Numbered from the stretch's first letter, positions 1 through 5,369 are shown. The stretch is DNA of 6,099 nt from Actinomycetota bacterium (GCA_019347775.1 JAHWKP010000104.1:1-6099); one strand, 5' to 3'. Program-made: numbers and translations. The notes: generated by a model from the letters alone, not told the origin.

Positions 1-521
1 TAGGTGCGGCTACCCCACTGGACCCGCTGGGTCCGCGGAGCCACCCCGGTTACCGGTCCCGTTTTTCAACGCCGCCACCGAGCCGGCCACGTGGTTGCCG
101 TGGCCCTGGTCGTCATCGGCCAGAGCGCTGGTCACGCAGTTCCTGCCGTGCACGACGTTGAGGTCGCCGTGGTCGAGGTCGACGCCGGTGTCGAGGACGG
201 CGACGTTGGCCGTGCTCGCCTGGCGGGCGGTGGTGGTGGTGCCCGCCTCGATGCGCCGGACGCCGGCGGCGGCGACTCCGACGGGGGCGTCAGGCCGACC
301 ACGCCAGTGGCGTGCACCGGGCGGCCCGGGGTCACCAGCTCGACGTCGTGGTGGTCCTGCAGGGCGGCCGCCTGGGCGTCGGACAGCCGGGCGGCGAAGC
401 CCTTCAGGGCCCGGCTGTAGCGCCGGTCGGCCTGGAAGCCTCGGCTCCGCTCGAGGGCCTTGGTCGTGCCCGCGAGGTCGCTCAGCGAGGGCCGGAAGAC
501 CACGATGTAGCGCCCCGGCAC
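1..521 (-). pseudogene. Subtilisin-like (S8) serine protease, N-terminal part, frameshifted and cut by window edge
   Basis: Remnant of a secreted subtilase: an I9-type inhibitory propeptide followed by the start of the S8 catalytic domain. The propeptide begins VPGRYIVVF (GTG at 521) and includes the typical stretch YSRALKGFAARLSDAQ. The reading frame then breaks at a C5 run (plus 283-287); adding one C joins it smoothly to PVGVAAAGVRRIEAG. In the new frame come the catalytic Asp in VAVLDTGVDLDH (codon 190-192) and the catalytic His in DDQGHGNHVAG (codon 100-102). A second break near 43-58 follows KNGTG; GVAP continues in another frame to the window edge, but what follows it does not look like a good subtilase. 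There is no signal peptide, and an in-frame TAG sits 9 bases upstream of the GTG. The oxyanion Asn and catalytic Ser would lie outside the window. The family is clear. Whether the gene is truly dead or the breaks are sequencing errors is not decided. Confidence 0.78.
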
Positions 522-708
522 CTTCTCCGCCTAGCGGCCCTGCCCCCCACGGACCAGGCGCCCGGGCACACCGACTTGAGTGCTCCACGACTCACCGATG
601 CCGGCCACCCTCGGTCGGGTCGCTGCCCGGGGCGCTGCCCGGGTCTCCCACGACGGCCTCGTCGGCGCGTACCGCCACCCGGCGGGCCGGCTCAGCGCCC
701 TGGTCCGC

Positions 709-993
709 TCAACCGGCCTTGGTCTGGCCGTCGGCCTCGCCGTGCTGTTCGTGCTCGCCCTGCTCCTGCTCGGTGGCGCGCACGTCGGCGACGATGCGCT
801 TCCACAGCTCCTCGGAGGGCCGGGGCGGGGGAAGCACGTCCGCCGCTTGCCGCAGCTGCGTGAGCTCCCAGCGACAGGTGGCGCAGCCCGCGAGGTGGGC
901 CTCGAGCTGTCGGGCCTCCGCCCGGTCGACGGCGTCTAGCACGTAGGCCCCGAGCAGGGCACGTGACCAGCGGTGGCTGCCAGGGTGGGTCAT
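709..993 (-). CDS. Short HC2-type zinc-finger anti-sigma factor
   Basis: Protein of 94 residues with the zinc-binding anti-sigma (ZAS, zf-HC2) pattern: helix SRALLGAYVLDAVDRAEARQ (residues 10-29), then H33-x3-C37-x2-C40 inside EAHLAGCATCRWEL. Such proteins bind an ECF sigma factor and hold it inactive in the cytoplasm. The start of the sequence resembles RskA-type anti-sigmas, but the protein stops soon after the ZAS domain. It ends in a hydrophilic tail rich in Glu, Gln and His, with no membrane helix and no extracellular domain. It may be a genuinely soluble anti-sigma or a C-terminally truncated RskA. No clear Shine-Dalgarno site precedes the ATG. It is transcribed away from the ECF sigma gene at 1773, its likely but unproven partner, and towards the protease remnant. 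The domain call is strong; the pairing is inference. Confidence 0.85.
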   Translation of the reverse strand: MTHPGSHRWSRALLGAYVLDAVDRAEARQLEAHLAGCATCRWELTQLRQAADVLPPPRPSEELWKRIVADVRATEQEQGEHEQHGEADGQTKAG

Positions 994-1772
994 GGCCGGG
1001 CGCTGCCGGCGTGCCGGTGCCCGTAGCCCGCCTGGCCCGCCGCCCCACGCCGGGCTGGCGAGCGGCGCGGAGAAAACACGATCGGTGACAAGGGAACCCC
1101 CAGCTGAGAGCGACCGAGCTCTCCGGGGACCAGCCTCTCATAGGTGTCACCGCTTGGTCCATCACCTCCACCAATCGTTGGCGGTGATGGGGACGCGCAC
1201 CGGGACCCCAGGGACGCCCGGTCGGTGATGAAGACGAGGGGGTGACCGGGTTGCTCTCCGGCAAGGTGAATGGGTGGTAGGTGGATTCGGGAGATAGCAA
1301 GGAGAGCGCGACTCTCAATGAGAGGCATAGCCTTTTGGTCAATAGGTAGATGCAGAAAGCCTTCACACACCGACGTAGAGGGGGTAGGCTCTGAACTTGA
1401 CACCGCTCCGTGGTCGCCGAGTCACTCATGGCGGGGACCACACGACGTGCAATTTGACGGGGCTGCAAGTCGAGTCCCCGACGTTTGTGGAAAGCGGATA
1501 CCCAACGATGAGTAGCTTCCCCGTCCTCGATCAGCCGCAGACGCGGCGACCTCTCCGGTGCTCCTTCACCGGGAACGGCGCCCGTGACGCCTGCCGGGCA
1601 GCGCTTTCGCCAAGTGCTCCGTCGACAACGCCTGATTTCCCGGCGAGCTACCGGTCGTTCACGGCGATGTTGCCCCTCCTTTGCCCGTGTTCGCCAGGCC
1701 CGGCAACTGTCATGTTGTGCACACATTCCGAAGCGGGCATTCTGCACAACCATCGCGGTCAACGGTGAAGCG
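994..1772. other. Long intergenic region between divergent anti-sigma and ECF sigma genes
   Basis: No convincing gene in 779 bp. The open frames crossing it, including a long one on the minus strand, translate to low-complexity Arg/Pro/Ser-rich sequence without recognisable domains and look like GC-driven chance frames. It must contain the promoters for both flanking genes. The stretch around 1290-1370 is visibly less GC-rich than the rest. A perfect TTGACA occurs at 1397-1402 on the plus strand, but no good -10 box lies at the right spacing. Several inverted repeats are present: 1106-1123, 1159-1190, 1199-1222, 1312-1324, and a possible pseudoknot at 1443-1480. Confidence 0.6.
1159..1190. 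promoter_or_regulatory. Hairpin in the sigma/anti-sigma intergenic region
   Basis: Eight-bp perfect arms CCATCACC and GGTGATGG, extended inwards by one mismatch and three more pairs (CCA/TGG) around an 8-nt loop. No T-run follows on either strand, so it is not a standard intrinsic terminator. It could be an operator or part of a structured leader. It is flanked by two smaller perfect hairpins at 1106-1123 and 1199-1222. Function unknown. Confidence 0.4.
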
Positions 1773-2348
1773 ATGACCGCCGTTGGCCTCGTCGACGGCA
1801 CACCGCTGCCACTGAATGCGTCCGGCTCCGACGAGGAGTGGGCCGCGGTGTACGAGGCCCACTCCCCGGCCGTACTGGCCTTCGCCAGGAACTGGCTGAA
1901 CAACGCCGCCATGGCGGAAGAGGTGGCCCAGGACGTCTTCGTGCGGTTGTGGACCTGCGCCGGGACCTTCGACCCCACCCGGGGGTCGTTGCGGTCCTAC
2001 CTCCTCACCCAGACCCGCTGGCGCTGCGTCGACCGCATCCGGGCCGAGGAGTCACGGCGCAAGCGGGAGCGCCGCGTGGCCGCCACCAGCGAGCTGTACG
2101 TCATGCCCCACTGGGAAGAGGAGCACGCGGAGGCAGAGGCCCAGGAGGCGATGCACGCCCTTCTCGGCGCCCTCAGCGACCTTCCCCCCGACGAGCGGCG
2201 CCCCATCGACCTGGCCTACTTCGGCGGGCTGACCCACAAGGAGGTGGCCAAGGCCCTGGAGTGGCCCGAGGGCACGGTCAAGTCGCGCATTCGCCGGGGC
2301 TTGCACCGCATGCGCACCCAGGTGCTCGAGCGGTCGGAGGCCTCCTAG
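1773..2348 (+). CDS. ECF-family RNA polymerase sigma factor (sigma-70 family, SigK-like)
   Basis: Directs RNA polymerase to a specific promoter set, normally under control of an anti-sigma factor. The 191-residue product has region 2 at about residues 23-95 (YEAHSPAVLAFARNWL, AEEVAQDVFVRLW, FDPTRGSLRSYLLTQTR, VDRIR) and region 4 at about 125-182, with the helix-turn-helix GLTHKEVAKALEWPEGTVKS. It lacks the extra domains of larger sigmas, as expected for an ECF protein. The frame is open upstream to 1584, but those residues are Arg-rich and unlike any sigma. The ATG at 1773 fits family length; GGTGAAG just upstream is a weak, close ribosome site. The phrase LAYFGGLTHKEVA and the FDPTRGS motif recall the SigK/RskA group (ECF19). 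No anti-sigma gene follows it. The only candidate partner is the ZAS protein encoded divergently at 709-993. Confidence 0.93.
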   Translation: MTAVGLVDGTPLPLNASGSDEEWAAVYEAHSPAVLAFARNWLNNAAMAEEVAQDVFVRLWTCAGTFDPTRGSLRSYLLTQTRWRCVDRIRAEESRRKRERRVAATSELYVMPHWEEEHAEAEAQEAMHALLGALSDLPPDERRPIDLAYFGGLTHKEVAKALEWPEGTVKSRIRRGLHRMRTQVLERSEAS

Positions 2349-2394
2349 CGGCGCACCACCCTCGACCGCGGTGCTGGTCGCCGGCCGAGTCGTT

Positions 2395-2610
2395 CTAACC
2401 GATCGTCGGCCCGTTGCCGGGCACCGCTTCGCTCCAACGGCCGTTTCGCCGGACGCAGTAGACGAAGTCACGGTGGGCGGCGACGTCGAGGATGACCTCA
2501 GTACGATCGTCTCGAACATCAACGCTTTCGACGTGCACGGTCGCTCCGGCGACACCGCGCCACGCGGCTAGCGCAGCTTCCTCCGGCGTATCGAAGTCGG
2601 CATGGCTCAC
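2395..2610 (-). CDS. Conserved small hypothetical protein, 71 aa
   Basis: I recognise the type but know no function: short actinobacterial hypothetical proteins with an N-terminal DTPEEAALAAWRG helix (here residues 7-19), a central beta region (VHVESVDVRDDRTEVILDV, about 26-43), and the end motif DFVYCVRRNGRWSEAVPGNGPT (about 48-69). The GTG start at 2610 is chosen because AAGGTGAGG lies a few bases upstream and the conserved part begins at once; an ATG-like extension to 2712 adds Arg/Gly-rich residues that do not look conserved. There is no signal peptide or membrane helix, so it is probably cytosolic. The gene converges on the sigma factor gene with a gap of under 50 bp, and lies downstream of the methyltransferase on the same strand, about 140 bp away. 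Confidence 0.75.
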   Translation of the reverse strand: MSHADFDTPEEAALAAWRGVAGATVHVESVDVRDDRTEVILDVAAHRDFVYCVRRNGRWSEAVPGNGPTIG

Positions 2611-2748
2611 GCCCTCACCTTCGCGGAACCGCGTCGCCCCGGGATGCCGGTAGCAGCGGCTCCTCATGACCCCGTGCGCACCGGCCTGCCCGTCGAGGAC
2701 CGCTCCCATCAACTGTTCACGCAGGTGCTCGTGGCTGAAGAGTCGGCA

Positions 2749-3441
2749 TTACCTCACGGCGCGGAGGGCGAGCCGCGACTCGGGAGAAACTGGCCCGCCC
2801 TCTAGCCCGCCCATGGCCTCCACCGCCGCAAACCCAGCTTCGTGAAGCATCTGCACGAGTTCCGTGACGGTGTAGAGGCGGATGCGGAAGGTCTTGACGA
2901 TCTCGTCGTACCTCACCGTCGCGGTGCGGACACCGGTCACCCAATCCGTTTCGCCCTCCTCGGACACGGGCCCAAGGTCGATCGAACTTCCATACCGATG
3001 CGCGACCAGATCGCGGTGCATCAGTTCCATCACCAACACGCCCTTGGGACACAGGGTGGCGGCCCACGCCCTCAGCGCCGCCACGTCATCGCGCCGGTCC
3101 TCGAAGTAGCCGAAGCTTGAAAAGAGATTGATCGCTGCGTCGAACGGTCCGGTGGGCGGGTGGCGCATGTCTGCCTCGACGTACCGCGGACCCGGGTTTC
3201 GTTCTTCAGCCAGCTGCAACTGCGTGGGTGAGACGTCAAGCCCTGTGACATCGTACCCCCGCGCCGACAGCGGTCTGGATATTCGGCCGAAGCCACACGC
3301 GATGTCCAGCACGGTGGCACCGGGTGACAAACCCAGCAGTCTCTCGAGGTCATCTACAACAGCGGTTGTGTTGTCGAAGCTGCCGGCGGCCGACCACGCC
3401 TCGACGTAGTCCTCGTCGAAGAAATCCTGCCACCACTCCAT
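2749..3441 (-). CDS. Class I SAM-dependent methyltransferase (Methyltransf_11/25 type)
   Basis: Transfers a methyl group from S-adenosylmethionine; the acceptor cannot be predicted. The 230-residue protein shows the Rossmann-type order: motif I VLDIACGFGR (residues 44-53), the acidic end of strand 2 in VTGLDVS (D69, likely ribose contact), EADMRHPP (D91, near the adenine), strand 4 DAAINLFSSFGYF (101-113) and strand 5 KGVLVMEL (133-140). The C-terminal half (SEEGETDWVTGVR, TVRYDEIVKTFRIRLYTVTELVQMLHEAGF) matches small-molecule methyltransferases of the UbiE/Methyltransf_25 kind. The ATG at 3441 is chosen over a longer frame to 3489 because GGAGGTG lies about 8 bases upstream and MEWWQDFFDEDY is a typical start for this subgroup. 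It is divergent from the small secreted protein gene, with 120 bp between them. Confidence 0.93.
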   Translation of the reverse strand: MEWWQDFFDEDYVEAWSAAGSFDNTTAVVDDLERLLGLSPGATVLDIACGFGRISRPLSARGYDVTGLDVSPTQLQLAEERNPGPRYVEADMRHPPTGPFDAAINLFSSFGYFEDRRDDVAALRAWAATLCPKGVLVMELMHRDLVAHRYGSSIDLGPVSEEGETDWVTGVRTATVRYDEIVKTFRIRLYTVTELVQMLHEAGFAAVEAMGGLEGGPVSPESRLALRAVR

Positions 3442-3561
3442 CTGTGCCCACCTCCACCGTTCACGGCCGGTTGAGACGGTATCCGGCAATCGGAGTCATC
3501 CGCGACGAACCTGATCTCCGTAGACGTAACCAAGGACTCTCCACGATGGGAGAAAACCCTG

Positions 3562-3780
3562 ATGAAGCGAACGATTGCCGCCGCCGCCCTGGCTGCTGCT
3601 TCTCTTGTGGGTTCCGCTGGTGTTGCCGGCGCTGCTCACCAGCATGTTGACAACCCCTCGGGTTGCCACGACACCGCCTCGCAGGCCGGTGCGAACTCCG
3701 ATGGCCGAGCGCAGTGGAACAACAACGCCAACAGCCAGGCGGACGAGAACAGCCCCGTTGTCTCGAGTGGGACCTGCTGA
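3562..3780 (+). CDS. Small secreted protein of unknown function, 72 aa
   Basis: The N-terminus is a clear Sec signal peptide: MKR, then an Ala-rich hydrophobic core (residues 4-20), with AGA at 22-24 as a likely signal-peptidase site. The mature part of about 48 residues is hydrophilic: AHQHVDNPSGCH, then many Asn, Gln, Ser and Asp (WNNNANSQADENS), ending in Cys as the last residue. The only two cysteines (C35 and C72) could form a disulfide that closes the mature chain into a loop. The ribosome site GGGAGA lies 8 bases before the ATG. A strong hairpin follows 37 bp after the stop, so it appears to be a single-gene transcript. It is not assigned to a family. It could be a small structural, signalling or metal-binding exoprotein; the two His near the mature N-terminus are suggestive only. 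Confidence 0.75.
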   Translation: MKRTIAAAALAAASLVGSAGVAGAAHQHVDNPSGCHDTASQAGANSDGRAQWNNNANSQADENSPVVSSGTC

Positions 3781-3817
3781 GCGGCCGGTAAGGCGGCTCT
3801 CGGCGGGAGGACGACGT

Positions 3818-3847
3818 GCCTCCCCCTCGCTCAGAGCGAGGGGAGGC
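3818..3847 (+). terminator. Strong hairpin, probable terminator of the small secreted protein gene
   Basis: The arms GCCTCCCCCTCGCT and AGCGAGGGGAGGC pair over 13 bp with one bulged C and a 3-nt loop (CAG). A short T-containing tail (TCCTTCC) follows instead of a true U-run, as is common for high-GC actinobacterial terminators. The symmetrical stem could also act on minus-strand transcripts. Confidence 0.7.
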
Positions 3848-4113
3848 TCCTTCCGATGCTCGGGCCAATTCAACGTAATCGACGCCGGCAAATCCCCTCT
3901 CTCACGCGTTTCATCATCCGTCACTGCGCGTGCCGCGTGGTGGTTCTGGACGGCGTAGGGTCCGGCCCGGGAGGTGTGGGGGGTGGCGGCGCCGAAGTGC
4001 CGCTCGCGCGGGCCCCGAGCGGCGGCGGCCGACGGGTCGGCGTCGAGGGTGAGGGGCACCGAACGTTTCTTCGCGCTGGTCTGGCCCGTCGGCGACCTGG
4101 CACTATCCGCGGC
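3848..4113. other. Intergenic region without a supported gene
   Basis: Together with 3781-3817 this makes a 330-bp gap between the small secreted protein and the DUF2283 gene. Open frames exist on both strands, but their translations are Arg/Gly/Pro-rich with no recognisable domain. The only clear structure in the gap is the hairpin at 3818-3847. The last ~40 bp must hold the promoter of the DUF2283 gene. Confidence 0.5.
4101..4106 (+). promoter_or_regulatory. Possible -10 box (CACTAT) for a leaderless DUF2283 transcript
   Basis: CACTAT ends exactly 7 bases before the ATG at 4114, the spacing expected if transcription starts on the A of the start codon. No Shine-Dalgarno site is present, which fits leaderless initiation, frequent in Actinobacteria. 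The -35 region is poor, so this is tentative. Confidence 0.3.
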
Positions 4114-4335
4114 ATGGTGGAGAGTCCCTCGTTACGGCTCACGTACGACTCGGACGCAGATGCTGCGTACGCCTATCTGCAACCGGCTTCGGTCATCCAG
4201 CCGTCGGTGAGCGAGACCGTACCTGCAACCGACAGCAACAACCTCGACTTCGATGCGAACGGTCGCCTCGTCGGCGTCGAGGTTCTCGGCGCCAAGGCAC
4301 GGCTACATCCGGATCTACTGAGCGAGTGGCAGTGA
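4114..4335 (+). CDS. DUF2283 family protein, 73 aa
   Basis: The sequence shows the full DUF2283 pattern: LRLTYDSDADAAYAYL (residues 7-22), a short variable strand with SVSETVPA (31-38), then NLDFDANGRLVGVEVLGA (43-60) and the closing helix LHPDLLSEW (64-72). Length matches the family (about 60-80 residues). Function is not established. From general knowledge, such genes often sit beside DUF4258-type partners in toxin-antitoxin-like arrangements, but no such partner is visible here: the next gene is an oppositely oriented recombinase fragment. The ATG at 4114 gives a start just before the conserved part; the frame is open further upstream with non-conserved sequence. No ribosome site is visible. 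Confident on family, no function assigned. Confidence 0.88.
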   Translation: MVESPSLRLTYDSDADAAYAYLQPASVIQPSVSETVPATDSNNLDFDANGRLVGVEVLGAKARLHPDLLSEWQ

Positions 4336-4484
4336 CGCTCCGAAGTGCCCGATCTTCGCGCCCGGCGGGGGCAGGTCCTCCCGCTGGCGACCCGGCCGGG
4401 TCACCCCGATCGTCCAGTACGGAGCGTCGCCCACCGTGGGTGACCGCAACCGGCGCCGGCCGGGGTTCGGCAGGGTCTCGAAGC

Positions 4485-4754
4485 TCATGGGCCGGCCCGT
4501 CGCCACCGGCCTTGCCCGGCCGCACTGTCGCCCAAGGCGGCGTGGAGCACCCCCGAACGCTCTCGCTGTGAGCGCCGTGCGTCGGCGAGCCGTTCGCCGA
4601 ACCTGATGGCGATCCCCTCATCGAGCTCCGGCAAGAGGTGGCCGTAACGGTCGAGGGTCACGTTGATCGATGAGTGCCCCATGCGGGCCTGGATGGCCTT
4701 GGGATGGGCGCCCTCGGCGATGGCGAGCGCCACGCTCGTGTGTCTCAAGTCATG
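4485..4754 (-). pseudogene. Tyrosine recombinase (phage integrase) C-terminal fragment A
   Basis: Carries the second half of the catalytic domain: box II HDLRHTSVALAIAEG (His 4752-4754, Arg 4743-4745), then HPKAIQARMGHSSINVTLDRYGHL with the His of GHSS (4674-4676) and the nucleophilic Tyr of DRYGHL (4644-4646). The tail LLPELDEGIAIRFGERL is typical of actinobacterial phage and ICE integrases. The whole N-terminal DNA-binding domain, the first catalytic Arg and the catalytic Lys are missing: directly upstream of HDLRH the sequence flips into another integrase on the opposite strand. The frame stays open upstream to 4853, but only as antisense of that second fragment. By itself it cannot be an active recombinase. 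It is either a rearrangement relic or one side of a chimeric join. Confidence 0.9.
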
Positions 4755-4778
4755 GTTGTGCCGATGTCGGCACAACCA
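4753..4778. repeat. Perfect palindrome at the head-to-head integrase junction
   Basis: Arms TGGTTGTGCCGA and TCGGCACAACCA (12 bp each, exact complements) around a 2-nt centre. The palindrome encodes the residues just before HDLRH on both strands. Beyond the arms, similarity continues imperfectly because both sides encode HNHDLRH with different synonymous codons. It marks the breakpoint between fragments A and B. Confidence 0.9.
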
Positions 4779-4956
4779 CGACCTTCGCCACCACGCGGCC
4801 ACCTTGACCGCCCGCATGCCCGGCATCACGACGAAGGAGCTCATGGCTCGCATCGGCCACGCGTCGCCGAGGGCGGCCCTGAGCTACCAGCACGCCACCG
4901 AGCAGCGCGACCGTGAGATCGCGGCCTACCTCGACGGGGCGATCCCGGAGCCATGA
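4771..4956 (+). pseudogene. Tyrosine recombinase (phage integrase) C-terminal fragment B
   Basis: Second, different integrase tail, on the plus strand: box II HNHDLRHHAATLTA (His 4777-4779, Arg 4786-4788), then GITTKELMARIGHASPRAALSYQHAT with the His of IGHAS (4858-4860) and nucleophilic Tyr of LSYQHA (4885-4887). The tail ERDREIAAYL-like stretch (EQRDREIAAYLDG) is characteristic of actinobacterial integrases. As with fragment A, everything before box II is absent. The open frame begins at ATG 4663 only by reading antisense through fragment A, so a translated product would be a nonsense N-terminus on a recombinase tail. The stop TGA overlaps the hicA start as ATGA, indicating that the complete ancestral gene was coupled to hicAB. 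Fragments A and B differ clearly in sequence, so this is not a simple inverted duplication of one gene. Confidence 0.9.
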
Positions 4957-5148
4957 GGGTCCGCGAGGTGGTCCGCATGCTCGAGGACGACGGGTGGGTG
5001 CTCGTTCGCCAATCAGGCAGTCACCGCCACTTCCGGCACCCTGTGAAGCCAGGCACGACGACCGTCGCCGGTAACCTGGGCAAGGAGGGTCAAGGCCGGC
5101 ACGCTCGCAAGCATCCTGCGCCAAGCAGGGCTGAGGAGGAGCCGATGA
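4953..5148 (+). pseudogene. hicA: HicA-family mRNA interferase toxin, with one-base frameshift
   Basis: HicA toxins are small double-stranded-RNA-binding-fold proteins that cleave mRNA. The N-terminus is a textbook match: MRVREVVRMLEDDGWVLVRQ, then GSHRHFRHP with the catalytic His (H24 in SGSH), then KPGTTTVAGNLGKE. At residue 45 the frame is wrong. Removing one G from GGG at 5087-5089 restores VKAGTLASILRQAGLRRSR and a TGA at 5146-5148 that overlaps the hicB ATG as ATGA. The repaired protein is 64 residues, normal for HicA. As written, the frame instead continues through about 19 unrelated residues straight into HicB (one open frame 4953-5369). GGAG lies only 2 bases before the ATG, so initiation probably depends on coupling to the upstream integrase stop (ATGA at 4953-4956). 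It may be an inactivating mutation or a sequencing error; the family call is firm. Confidence 0.85.
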
Positions 5149-5369
5149 CGGGCTACGCGATCATCATTGAGGGTGAGGGCGAGTCGTTCTCGGCCTATGC
5201 GCCGGAGCTGCCTGGGTGTATCGCCGCCGGGAGCAGTGTCGCCGAGGTGGATGCGCTGATGCGCGAGGCGATCGTGCACCATCTCGAGGTGATGAGGGAA
5301 CACGGCGATGAGATCCCGGCGCCGACGACGGTGGCGACAGCAATCGCCGAGATCGTGACGACGAAGTAG
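5145..5369 (+). CDS. hicB: HicB-family antitoxin (short form)
   Basis: Antitoxin that binds and neutralises HicA. The 74-residue protein has the partial RNase H-like HicB fold: first strand GYAIIIEGEGESFSAYAPELPGC (residues 3-25), then the AAGSSVAEVDALMREAIVHHLEVMREHGDEIP helix region (27-58). It matches the short HicB_lk type without a C-terminal ribbon-helix-helix or HTH DNA-binding domain, so autoregulation through this protein is uncertain. The ATG at 5145 has a strong AGGAGG-type ribosome site (GAGGAGGA, 5133-5140) and overlaps the repaired hicA stop by four bases, as in other hicAB operons. The long frame that includes HicA residues upstream results from the hicA frameshift and is not taken as the native start. 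Confidence 0.92.
   Translation: MTGYAIIIEGEGESFSAYAPELPGCIAAGSSVAEVDALMREAIVHHLEVMREHGDEIPAPTTVATAIAEIVTTK

Noticed and set aside
580..939. Plus-strand frame with a hydrophobic stretch resembling a membrane helix
   Set aside because: It is the antisense of the Glu/Gln-rich tail of the anti-sigma factor; the apparent membrane segment is a shadow.
1397..1425. Perfect TTGACA as a -35 box
   Set aside because: No acceptable -10 box at 16-19 bp spacing on the plus strand, so not called as a promoter.
1410..1490. tRNA-like sequence (GTCGAGTCCCC resembling a T-arm)
   Set aside because: The GGGG strand is separated from the T-loop by six extra bases, and no acceptor or D-arm can be assembled.
1584..1772. 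N-terminal extension of the sigma factor frame
   Set aside because: Arg- and Cys-rich residues unlike any ECF sigma; the start at 1773 fits family length.
692..1978. Very long open frame on the minus strand across the intergenic region
   Set aside because: Translation is Arg/Ser/Pro-rich without domains, is antisense to the real sigma factor N-terminus and overlaps the real anti-sigma in another frame; a GC-driven chance frame.
4334..4445. Interleaved inverted repeats GACGCTCCG/CGGAGCGTC and GGTCACCC/GGGTGACC downstream of DUF2283
   Set aside because: Arms of 8-9 bp tens of bases apart are expected by chance in GC-rich DNA of this length; no T-run or other support.
4315..4506. Minus-strand frame of 63 aa beyond the integrase fragment A stop
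   Set aside because: Looks partly protein-like but has no recognisable motif, overlaps the end of the DUF2283 gene and lacks a convincing start signal.
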